In this document: one piece after another, positions 6,015 through 11,315 of the stretch
Layout of the letters: the number at the start of each line of letters is the position of its first letter
Numbering within the stretch: the stretch's first letter is position 1
NCBI GenBank assembly: GCA_023422115.1
Contig: JAEZSA010000174.1
Span: 1 to 11,315, forward strand
DNA: 11,315 bases
Direction of reading: 5' to 3'
DNA from: Bacillota bacterium
GTDB lineage: Bacteria > Bacillota_I > Bacilli_A > ML615J-28 > CAG-698
The notes under the pieces: generated by a model
What the model was told of the DNA's origin: nothing
Databases searched by the model: none
The model's input: the letters and a program-made list of their open reading frames with translations, nothing else
Position numbers and translations under genes: made by a program

Positions 6015-6383
6015 ATGATACAACAAGAATCGAGATTAAAAGTAGCCGACAATTCAGGTGCTAAAGAAATCCTTACAATTAAAGTTTTGGGTGGAACAAG
6101 ACGTCGTTATGCAGGCGTTGGTGATATTATTGTTGCTACTGTTAAGAGTGCAACTCCAGGTGGAGCAATAAAAAAAGGTGAAATTATTAAAGCTGTAATC
6201 GTAAGAACAAAGAGTGCTTTAAGAAGAACTGATGGCAGTTATATTAGATTTGATGACAATGCTGCAGTTATTATTCGTGACGATAAAACTCCTAAAGGAA
6301 CACGTATTTTTGGGCCAGTTGCCCGTGAATTACGTGATAAGGACTTTATGAAAATAATTTCCTTAGCTCCTGAGGTTTTATAA
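6015..6383 (+). CDS. rplN: 50S ribosomal protein L14
   Basis: L14 lies on the subunit interface of the 50S and is the binding site of the silencing factor RsfS. Its 122 residues equal the family norm. Seen: MIQQESRLKVADNSGAKE at the start, GGTRRRYAGVGDIIVATVK, and the region AVIVRTKSALRRTDGSYIRF (60-79) followed by DDNAAVIIRDDKTPKGTRIFGPVARELR. It is the usual first gene of the spc operon, but here it follows rpsQ by only 12 bases with the SD AGGAGG reusing the rpsQ stop. Confidence 0.98.
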   Translation: MIQQESRLKVADNSGAKEILTIKVLGGTRRRYAGVGDIIVATVKSATPGGAIKKGEIIKAVIVRTKSALRRTDGSYIRFDDNAAVIIRDDKTPKGTRIFGPVARELRDKDFMKIISLAPEVL

Positions 6384-6393
6384 GGAGGAACGT

Positions 6394-6705
6394 ATGTTTG
6401 TTAAAAAAGGTGATACCGTTAAAGTAATTAGCGGTGATAATAAAGGAAAAATCGGAAAAGTTTTGAAGGTATTAGTAAGTGAAAATCGCGTTATTGTTGA
6501 AGGCGTTAATATCGTTTCACGTCATACTAGACCATCAAATGCAAACCCAGACGGCGGAATTATAAAAAAAGAAGCTCCGATTGCTATTTCAAATGTTATG
6601 GTTTATGATACAAAAGCTTCGCAAGCAACTAGAGTAGGCTATAAAGAAGAAAATGGTAAGACAGTTCGTTTCGCTAAGAAGACTGGCAACTTGCTAGATA
6701 AGTAA
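6394..6705 (+). CDS. rplX: 50S ribosomal protein L24
   Basis: L24 is an assembly initiator that binds the 5' end of 23S rRNA and reaches the tunnel exit. The protein has 103 residues, as in B. subtilis. Seen: a KOW motif near the start (FVKKGDTVKVISGDNKGKIGKV, shown in part: KKGDTVKVISGDNKGK), then VIVEGVNIVSRHTRPS and the glycine loop PDGGIIKKEAPI. The SD arises from the rplN stop (TAAGGAGG). There is nothing unusual in it. Confidence 0.97.
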   Translation: MFVKKGDTVKVISGDNKGKIGKVLKVLVSENRVIVEGVNIVSRHTRPSNANPDGGIIKKEAPIAISNVMVYDTKASQATRVGYKEENGKTVRFAKKTGNLLDK

Positions 6706-6716
6706 GGAGGAAAAAT

Positions 6717-7256
6717 ATGAACAGAGTAAAAGTAAAATACAATGAAACTGTAAAAGATGCTTTGATTAAAAAGTTCTCTTATACTTCTCCTATGCAAGCC
6801 CCTCGATTAGAAAAAATCGTAGTTAATATGGGTGTTGGTGATGCGATTCAAAACGCAAAAGCACTAGATGCTGCTGTTGAAGAATTGACACAAGTAACTG
6901 GTCAAAAGCCAATCATTACAAAAGCTAAGAAATCAATCGCTGCTTTTAAATTACGTGAAGGTGTAGCAATTGGTTGTAAGGTAACGCTTAGAGGGGAAAG
7001 AATGTACGAATTTTTTGATAAATTAGTTACTGTAGCCCTTCCTCGAGTTAGAGACTTTAGAGGCCTAAGTAAGGATTCTTTCGATGGCCGAGGTAATTAT
7101 ACAATAGGTATTAAAGAACAATTAATTTTTCCAGAAATTAATTATGATAAAGTATTAAAGATTCGTGGTATGGATATTGTTATTGTTACAACAGCAAAAA
7201 CTGATGAAGAAGGCCGCGAATTACTAAACCTATTGGGAATGCCTTTTAGGAAGTAG
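6717..7256 (+). CDS. rplE: 50S ribosomal protein L5
   Basis: L5 binds 5S rRNA with L18 in the central protuberance and touches the P-site tRNA. The protein has 179 residues, as in B. subtilis. Seen: PRLEKIVVNMGVGDAIQNAK at 29-48 (family signature), GQKPIITKAKKSIAAFKLREG, LVTVALPRVRDFRGLSKDSF and the end TDEEGRELLNLLGMPFRK. The TAAGGAGG of the rplX stop is the SD. The gene ends in TAG followed directly by an in-frame TGA, the second tandem stop of the window. Confidence 0.98.
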   Translation: MNRVKVKYNETVKDALIKKFSYTSPMQAPRLEKIVVNMGVGDAIQNAKALDAAVEELTQVTGQKPIITKAKKSIAAFKLREGVAIGCKVTLRGERMYEFFDKLVTVALPRVRDFRGLSKDSFDGRGNYTIGIKEQLIFPEINYDKVLKIRGMDIVIVTTAKTDEEGRELLNLLGMPFRK

Positions 7257-7271
7257 TGAAGGAGTAGAACT

Positions 7272-7457
7272 ATGGCAAAAACATCATTAAAAATTAGAAA
7301 CAAAAGAACACAAAAGTTCGAAGTTAGAGAATATACACGATGCGAGCGTTGTGGAAGACCACATTCCGTATATCGTAAATTCAAATTATGCCGTGTCTGC
7401 TTTAGAGAGTTAGCCAATAAGGGACAAATCCCTGGCGTAACTAAATCTAGCTGGTAG
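7272..7457 (+). CDS. rpsN: 30S ribosomal protein S14, type Z (zinc-binding)
   Basis: This is the short, 61-residue form of S14 (rpsZ/rpsN1 type) in the small-subunit head. Seen: C24-x2-C27 and C40-x2-C43, the four zinc ligands, within CERCGRPHSVYRKFKLCRVC, and the C-terminal ELANKGQIPGVTKSSW. The C+ zinc form is standard at this place in Firmicutes; a C- paralogue for zinc starvation, if there is one, is elsewhere. The SD AAGGAG lies between the rplE tandem stops and the ATG. Confidence 0.98.
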   Translation: MAKTSLKIRNKRTQKFEVREYTRCERCGRPHSVYRKFKLCRVCFRELANKGQIPGVTKSSW

Positions 7458-7471
7458 AAAGGAGATTATCT

Positions 7472-7882
7472 ATGGTAATGACAGATCCAATTGCTGATAT
7501 GCTTACACGTATTCGTAATGCCAACCAAAGGAAGCATGAATATGTAGAGATGCCAGCATCAAAATTGAAACAAGAAATTTTAAGTGTTATTAAAACGGAA
7601 GGTTACATTAAAGATGTAGAACTAATTTCTGCTGAAGAAAAAGGGACTACTATTAAAACTTTAAAGGTAACGCTTAAGTATACAGATAAGAAAGAAAGAG
7701 TAATAAAAGGCTTAACTCGCATATCTAAACCAGGTTTGAGAGTTTATGCAAAAGCTAGCGAAATGCCAAAAGTATTAAATGGTTTAGGAATCGCTATCGT
7801 ATCAACATCAAATGGAGTTATGACTGATAAAGAAGCACGCCAAAAGAATTTTGGTGGCGAAGTTGTAGCTTATGTTTGGTAG
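7472..7882 (+). CDS. rpsH: 30S ribosomal protein S8
   Basis: S8 is a primary 16S rRNA-binding protein of the platform. In E. coli it also represses the spc operon by binding the rplE mRNA; whether this holds here is unknown. The protein has 136 residues (B. subtilis 132), the excess lying in the middle around AEEKGTTIKTLK. Seen: MVMTDPIADMLTRIRNAN at the start, PASKLKQEILSVIKTEGYI, RISKPGLRVY and the signature GLGIAIVSTSNGVMTDKEAR then GGEVVAYVW. The start at 7472, not the in-frame ATG 7478, matches B. subtilis MVMTDPIAD and has AAAGGAG at good distance. Confidence 0.98.
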   Translation: MVMTDPIADMLTRIRNANQRKHEYVEMPASKLKQEILSVIKTEGYIKDVELISAEEKGTTIKTLKVTLKYTDKKERVIKGLTRISKPGLRVYAKASEMPKVLNGLGIAIVSTSNGVMTDKEARQKNFGGEVVAYVW

Positions 7883-7886
7883 GAGG
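7881..7886 (+). promoter_or_regulatory. Shine-Dalgarno site of rplF
   Basis: AGGAGG begins inside the rpsH stop codon (TAGGAGG). The spacer to ATG 7894 is 7 bases. It rules out the in-frame ATG at 7876, which lies upstream of the SD and inside rpsH. Confidence 0.9.
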
Positions 7887-7893
7887 TTTTATT

Positions 7894-8433
7894 ATGTCTA
7901 GAGTCGGAAATAAAGTTGTAAAATTAGCTGATGGTGTATCAGTTGAAGTAAAACCAGGAAATTTTGTAGTAGTAAAAGGTCCAAAAGGTGAAATAAGCCA
8001 ACAATTATGTCCTCAAATGACAATTGAAATTGAAGAACATGATGTTAAAGTGATAAGACCAAGCGATACTCAAGAACATAGAACTCTTCATGGAACAACA
8101 AGAGCCCTTTTACATAACATGGTAGAAGGTGTTACTAATGGTTTCGTGAAAGGACTAGAAATTCAAGGAACAGGATATCGTGCTTCTTTGAAAGATAAGG
8201 TTTTAGTTGTAGCCGCTGGTTATTCACATTTGGTAGAAATGCCTATTCCTCAAGGACTTGTTGTTGAAGTCCCTACTCCAACTGAAGTAGTAATAAAAGG
8301 TGTAGACAAACAAGTTGTTGGTCAATTTGCTGCTGAAGTTAGGGCAGTTAGAAAACCTGAACCGTATTTAGGAAAAGGTATTCGTTATAAAGGCGAAATT
8401 GTTCGTCGTAAAGAAGGAAAGAAAGCTAAATAG
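7894..8433 (+). CDS. rplF: 50S ribosomal protein L6
   Basis: L6 sits near the sarcin-ricin loop and the binding site of elongation factors. With the start at 7894 it has 179 residues, the same as B. subtilis, and begins MSRVGNK like its relatives. Seen: two repeated L6 folds with VVVKGPKGEISQQL in the first, TTRALLHNMVEGVTNGFVKG linking them, IQGTGYRASLK opening the second, and the signature PEPYLGKGIRYKGE near 158-171. The SD AGGAGG is fused with the rpsH stop. There is nothing unusual in it. Confidence 0.97.
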   Translation: MSRVGNKVVKLADGVSVEVKPGNFVVVKGPKGEISQQLCPQMTIEIEEHDVKVIRPSDTQEHRTLHGTTRALLHNMVEGVTNGFVKGLEIQGTGYRASLKDKVLVVAAGYSHLVEMPIPQGLVVEVPTPTEVVIKGVDKQVVGQFAAEVRAVRKPEPYLGKGIRYKGEIVRRKEGKKAK

Positions 8434-8440
8434 AAAGGAG
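8434..8440 (+). promoter_or_regulatory. Shine-Dalgarno site of rplR (GTG start)
   Basis: AAAGGAG is followed by a 10-base spacer and GTG 8451. The ATG at 8444, only 3 bases from the SD, is out of frame and would give a 9-residue peptide. Confidence 0.8.
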
Positions 8441-8450
8441 TGTATGAGTA

Positions 8451-8813
8451 GTGATCACAAAAAAATCGCGTAATGAAACACGCAGTATTCGTCATTTAAG
8501 AATTCGTAAGAATATTAGTGGAACATCTACCTTACCTCGTTTAAATGTGTTCAGATCAAATGCACATATTTATGCTCAAGTAATCGATGATGTAGAAGGT
8601 GTAACTTTAGTTAGTGCATCTAGTATAGATAAAGAATTAAAGTTAGAAAAGGGCTCTAATAAAGAAGCAGCAACGCAAGTTGGTACTTTAATAGCAAAAA
8701 GAGCATTAGATAAGAAAATCGAGAATGTTGTATTCGATCGTGGTGGATACTTATATCACGGAAGAGTAAAAGCATTAGCGGAAGCTGCTAGAGAAGCAGG
8801 ATTGAAGTTCTAG
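8451..8813 (+). CDS. rplR: 50S ribosomal protein L18
   Basis: L18 binds 5S rRNA and helps bring it into the central protuberance. The protein has 120 residues, as in B. subtilis. It starts at GTG, the only non-ATG start in the operon; the N-terminus MITKKSRNETRSIRHLRIRK matches the B. subtilis MITKTSKNAARLKRH form, which settles the choice. Seen: the basic N-terminal tail, PRLNVFRSNAHIYAQVIDD, AKRALDKKIENVVFDRGGY, and the end LYHGRVKALAEAAREAGLKF. The GTG and the 10-base spacer might slightly lower initiation. The stop TAG forms part of the rpsE SD. Confidence 0.97.
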   Translation: MITKKSRNETRSIRHLRIRKNISGTSTLPRLNVFRSNAHIYAQVIDDVEGVTLVSASSIDKELKLEKGSNKEAATQVGTLIAKRALDKKIENVVFDRGGYLYHGRVKALAEAAREAGLKF

Positions 8814-8817
8814 GAGG
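8812..8817 (+). promoter_or_regulatory. Shine-Dalgarno site of rpsE
   Basis: AGGAGG overlaps the rplR stop. ATG 8818 abuts it with no spacer, whereas ATG 8824 has 6 bases, so the rpsE start is placed at 8824. Confidence 0.82.
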
Positions 8818-8823
8818 ATGACG

Positions 8824-9354
8824 ATGAAACAAGAAAAAGAAAACAAACGTAGTAGAAAAGTTGTTGAAGAAGTCGTTAAAGAATTCGAAGAACGCGTAGT
8901 TAGTATTAACCATGTTACTAAGGTTGTTAAGGGTGGTAGAAGATATCGTTTTAGCGCATTAGTAGTAGTTGGTAATTATAAAGGCCAAGTCGGCCTAGGT
9001 ACTGGAAAAGCAATAGAAATTCCTGATGCAATTAAAAAAGCAGTTGAAGATGCAAAAAGAAATTTAATTCATGTTCCAGTTGTTAATACAACAATTCCTC
9101 ATGCTATTACAGGTGTGTATGGAGCGGGTCGTGTTTTCTTGAAACCTGCACCTGATGGAACTGGCGTTATCGCTGGTGGACCTGTTCGTGCGGTAGTTGA
9201 ATTAGCAGGAATCAAAGATATTTTATCAAAATCAATAGGCTCAAGCACTCCTATAAACATAGTAAGAGCAACTATGCAAGGACTTGAATCTCTAAGAACA
9301 GTTGAAGAAGTTGCTGAAATTAGAGGTAAAAAGCCTGAGGAAATTTTGGGGTAG
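8824..9354 (+). CDS. rpsE: 30S ribosomal protein S5
   Basis: S5 lies on the solvent side of the 30S near the mRNA entry and affects decoding accuracy. From ATG 8824 it has 176 residues (B. subtilis 166), the excess being a charged N-terminus (MKQEKENKRSRK and on). Seen: the double-stranded-RNA-binding-like domain with VVKGGRRYRFSALVVVGNY (34-52) and GLGTGKAIEIPDAIKKAVEDA (58-77), then GTGVIAGGPVRAVVELAGI (112-130) and STPINIVRATMQGL (141-154). ATG 8818 in frame is rejected because it touches the SD. Spectinomycin and ram sites of the family fall in intact regions. The gene ends with a TAG before rpmD. Confidence 0.97.
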   Translation: MKQEKENKRSRKVVEEVVKEFEERVVSINHVTKVVKGGRRYRFSALVVVGNYKGQVGLGTGKAIEIPDAIKKAVEDAKRNLIHVPVVNTTIPHAITGVYGAGRVFLKPAPDGTGVIAGGPVRAVVELAGIKDILSKSIGSSTPINIVRATMQGLESLRTVEEVAEIRGKKPEEILG

Positions 9355-9360
9355 AAACAC

Positions 9361-9552
9361 ATGGCAGAAAAAGAAAAGAATATTACTATTAAATTAGTAA
9401 AAAGTTCGTTTGGTCGTAAACCAAGTCAAGCAAGAACACTAAAAGCGTTAGGCTTAACAAAAGTTAACCAAGTTGTTACTAAACCGGATAATGATGCAGT
9501 TCGTGGAATGATCGCAACTGTTAGTCATTTATTAGAAGTGCTAGAAGGTTAG
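9361..9552 (+). CDS. rpmD: 50S ribosomal protein L30
   Basis: A 63-residue protein of the large subunit near 5S rRNA and the central protuberance. Seen: ITIKLVKSSFGRKPSQARTLKALGLTKVNQ, shown by the key parts KLVKSSFGRKPSQ and LKALGLTKVNQVV, then PDNDAVRGMIATVSHLLEVLE. The length is normal. It is 6 bases behind rpsE and, unlike nearly all its neighbours, has no proper SD: only GGGG (9348-9351) and a distant GAGG (9337-9340), both inside rpsE. Translational coupling to rpsE is likely. Confidence 0.97.
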   Translation: MAEKEKNITIKLVKSSFGRKPSQARTLKALGLTKVNQVVTKPDNDAVRGMIATVSHLLEVLEG

Positions 9553-9561
9553 GAGGCTCAC

Positions 9562-10008
9562 ATGGAATTACATGATTTAATGCCTGTAGATGGCGCAAGA
9601 CATAGTAAAAAACGCGTTGGTCGTGGAACAGGTAGCGGTCACGGTAAAACAAGTGGTCGTGGACATAAAGGACAAAATTCTCGTAGTGGTGGTGGAGTTC
9701 GTCCAGGATTTGAAGGTGGACAAACACCATTATTCAAGAGATTACCAAAACGAGGATTTACAAATGTAAACAGAAAAGAATATGCTGTTGTTAATATAAC
9801 AGATCTTAACTGTGAATGCTTCAAAGAAGGAAGTAAAGTTACTCCTGAATTATTAGTCAAAGTTGGACTAGTTAGTAAAAACGCAAAAAATATTAAAGTT
9901 TTAGGAAATGGTAAATTAGAAAAGAATCTAATAGTTTGTGCTCATAAATTTTCTAAATCAGCAGAAAAGGGAATTGTTGAAGCTGGTGGAAAAATAGAGG
10001 TAATCTAA
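9562..10008 (+). CDS. rplO: 50S ribosomal protein L15
   Basis: L15 is a late-assembly organiser of the large subunit with a long basic N-terminal arm threaded through 23S rRNA. The protein has 148 residues (B. subtilis 146). Seen: MELHDLMPVDGARHSKKRVG, the glycine and arginine-rich arm GRGTGSGHGKTSGRGHKGQ (20-38) and SRSGGGVRPGFEGGQTPLFK, then KRGFTNVNRKEYAVVNI and a C-terminal half ending AHKFSKSAEKGIVEAGGKIEVI, whose AEKGIVEAGG matches the family end. The rpmD stop TAG is part of its SD AGGAGG. It ends in TAA one base before the secY ATG. Confidence 0.97.
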   Translation: MELHDLMPVDGARHSKKRVGRGTGSGHGKTSGRGHKGQNSRSGGGVRPGFEGGQTPLFKRLPKRGFTNVNRKEYAVVNITDLNCECFKEGSKVTPELLVKVGLVSKNAKNIKVLGNGKLEKNLIVCAHKFSKSAEKGIVEAGGKIEVI

Positions 10009-10009
10009 T

Positions 10010-11296
10010 ATGGCAATCAAAAACAAAAAAGTATGGATTAGCTTATTATTTACTGCTCTATTTCTATTCATTTATCGTTTAGGATATTTTATCCAAATAC
10101 CATTTGTTGAAATCGAATATGTAAAACAATTGTTCTCTTCTGGAGAATCAATGTTTGGATTTTTAGATGTATTTAGCGGAGGAGCATTATCAAACTTCTC
10201 TATCGTTGCTTTAGGTATTGGACCTTACATCACAGCATCAATCGTTGTTCAATTGTTGCAAATGGATATTATTCCAGTATTAAAAGAATGGACTGAAGAA
10301 GGACAAGTTGGTAAAGAAAAATTAAATCAATTGACTAGATATCTTGCACTTGGTTTGGCTTTTATTCAATCGTTGACATTAACAATTGGTATTTCTGTAA
10401 CTTACAATAATGCTTTGTTTGGTCCAGGAACACCCATTACACCAATGACATACATCTATTTATCACTGGTAATGACAGCTGGTACAGCATTTGTACTATG
10501 GATTGCTGAAAGAATTACCCAAAAAGGAATTGGAAATGGTACATCAATGATTATCGTTGCTGGTATCGTTGCTAGTTTCCCTGATATGATTAATGATTTA
10601 ATTCAAAAGTATATCGTATCTGGCGGAGAAAAAATTGGTAATATTTTCATCTTCTTTGGAGTGATTTTACTAATGATTCTTATTATTATCGGAGTTATCT
10701 TTATTGAAACTGCACAAAGAAAGATTCCAATTCAATATGCGAATCGACCTGCAACAGCTTCTTTTAGAGGTAAAAGCGATTCTAATGTTCCAATTAAGTT
10801 AAATTCAGCAAGTGTTATCCCTGTTATTTTTGCTTCAACATTAATGAGTTTGCCAACAACAATCTCAAATTTCTTAACAAATGCAACAGCAAAAACATGG
10901 ATTGACAATATTTTCAGTGCAAGCGAACCTATCGGATTTGTATTGTACATCATATTGATTTTTGTCTTCTCATTCTTCTATGCGTTCTTACAAATAAGTC
11001 CAGAGAAGATGGCAGAAAACTTACAAAAACAAAATGCATATGTTCCAGGTATTAGACCTGGCGATGAAACAGCCGCTTATTTCTCAAGAGTATTGTTTAA
11101 AATAACTATGGTAGGTGCAACGTATCTATCAATCGTAGCAGCAGTTCCAATTATTGTTGCGAAGATATTTAGCTTACCATCTTCAGTTCAAGTAGGTGGA
11201 ACAAGTTTAATTATCGTTGTTGGTGTTGCAATTGAAACTGTAAAACAATTAAAAACTCAAAGTCAAGAGAAGCAATATCGAGGCTTCATTGACTAG
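10010..11296 (+). CDS. secY: Protein translocase channel subunit SecY
   Basis: SecY is the ten-helix pore of the SecYEG channel, which takes preproteins from SecA or the ribosome through or into the plasma membrane. The protein has 428 residues. Seen: TM1 near 8-28, the plug and TM2 region FLDVFSGGALSNFS (51-64) then GIGPYITASIVVQLLQ (69-84), AQRKIPIQYA (235-244) in cytoplasmic loop C4, NSASVIPVIFA (265-275) opening TM7, YVPGIRPGDET (344-354) with R349 matching the essential E. coli R357, and GGTSLIIVVGVAIETVKQL (396-414) as TM10. The N-terminus before TM1 is about 7 residues; B. subtilis has roughly 11 more, and an in-frame stop at 10001 excludes an earlier start. The SD is a modest AGAGG (9996-10000). 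The gene is intact and in its usual place between rplO and adk. Confidence 0.98.
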   Translation: MAIKNKKVWISLLFTALFLFIYRLGYFIQIPFVEIEYVKQLFSSGESMFGFLDVFSGGALSNFSIVALGIGPYITASIVVQLLQMDIIPVLKEWTEEGQVGKEKLNQLTRYLALGLAFIQSLTLTIGISVTYNNALFGPGTPITPMTYIYLSLVMTAGTAFVLWIAERITQKGIGNGTSMIIVAGIVASFPDMINDLIQKYIVSGGEKIGNIFIFFGVILLMILIIIGVIFIETAQRKIPIQYANRPATASFRGKSDSNVPIKLNSASVIPVIFASTLMSLPTTISNFLTNATAKTWIDNIFSASEPIGFVLYIILIFVFSFFYAFLQISPEKMAENLQKQNAYVPGIRPGDETAAYFSRVLFKITMVGATYLSIVAAVPIIVAKIFSLPSSVQVGGTSLIIVVGVAIETVKQLKTQSQEKQYRGFID

Positions 11297-11306
11297 GAGA
11301 AGCGAT

Positions 11307-11315
11307 ATGCGTTTA
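11307..11315 (+). CDS. Start of the next gene, probably adenylate kinase (adk), cut by the window end
   Basis: Three codons (Met-Arg-Leu) are visible, with AGGAGA starting inside the secY stop (TAGGAGA) and a spacer of 6 bases. The RBS shows that a gene starts here. The name rests only on the common Bacillota order secY-adk-map and on adenylate kinases often starting Met-x-Leu; the sequence itself is too short to identify it. Adenylate kinase would interconvert ATP and AMP with two ADP in the cytoplasm. Confidence 0.55.

Noticed and set aside
7876..7893. Earlier rplF start at ATG 7876
   Set aside because: It lies upstream of the AGGAGG site and inside rpsH. The protein from 7894 has the normal length and start.
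8444..8473. Small open frame from ATG 8444 before rplR
   Set aside because: It is only 3 bases from the SD, out of frame, and ends after nine residues; rplR from GTG 8451 matches L18 closely.
8818..8823. Earlier rpsE start at ATG 8818
   Set aside because: It touches the AGGAGG with no spacer; ATG 8824 is correctly spaced.
10373..10410. TTGACA inside secY as an internal promoter
   Set aside because: The nearest TATAAT-like hexamer (TACAAT) is 24 bases away, too far for sigma-A recognition. TTGACT at 10331 and TTGACA near 6886 also lack -10 boxes at 16-18 bases.
13..11296. TGA read as tryptophan (genetic code 4)
   Set aside because: All 17 Trp positions use TGG and no in-frame TGA occurs inside a gene. 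Absence of TGA stops alone does not show reassignment.
1..11315. Mobile elements, CRISPR arrays, tRNA or rRNA genes, defence systems
   Set aside because: I read both strands for repeats, inverted ends and RNA folds and saw none. The window is filled by core genes with almost no free space.

Overview
This window is a stretch of bacterial core genome: the complete S10-spc ribosomal protein operon up to secY, preceded by a yebC-family gene and cut off three codons into the next gene, probably adk. All genes are on the plus strand. The DNA is clearly AT-rich, Shine-Dalgarno sites are strong AGGAGG types, S14 is the zinc-binding short form, and S3, L4, S19, L14 and L18 have lengths and sequences close to those of Bacillus subtilis. 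Together these point to a low-GC member of the Bacillota. The MGRAHEVRAASMAKTAA-type YebC and the AT-rich codon use suggest an Erysipelotrichia, RF39 or Acholeplasma-like lineage, but I cannot fix the genus. The standard code is used: all 17 tryptophans are TGG and no in-frame TGA interrupts a gene.

Layout. Bases 13-735 hold a YebC/TACO1-family gene, closed by a 10-bp hairpin terminator at 747-771. The 247-base gap that follows contains A-tracts, a near-consensus sigma-A promoter (TTGACT, 17 bases, TATAAT) and an untranslated leader of about 127 bases with a candidate conserved element, then the strong RBS of rpsJ. From 983 to 11296 there are 22 tightly packed genes: rpsJ, rplC, rplD, rplW, rplB, rpsS, rplV, rpsC, rplP, rpmC, rpsQ, rplN, rplX, rplE, rpsN(Z), rpsH, rplF, rplR, rpsE, rpmD, rplO, secY. 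Gaps range from an 8-base overlap (rplP/rpmC) to about 21 bases (rpsJ/rplC). I see no internal terminator or convincing internal promoter, so the S10 and spc parts most likely form one transcript running on into adk.

How the genes work together. The products are the proteins that build the peptidyl-transferase and tunnel region (L2, L3, L4, L16, L22, L23, L24, L29), the 5S rRNA and central protuberance region (L5, L18, L30), and the 30S head and decoding region (S3, S5, S8, S10, S14, S17, S19). SecY is the membrane channel that receives secreted and membrane proteins from the tunnel exit. Linking them on one mRNA keeps the parts in step.

I found no mobile element, CRISPR array, defence locus or undescribed multi-gene system. 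The points worth a second look are small: the rpsJ leader, stop codons built into the next Shine-Dalgarno site with TAG in excess and no TGA, an N-terminal extension on L29, altered residues at the L22 tunnel-loop tip, a short SecY N-terminus, and yebC in place of the str-operon genes upstream.
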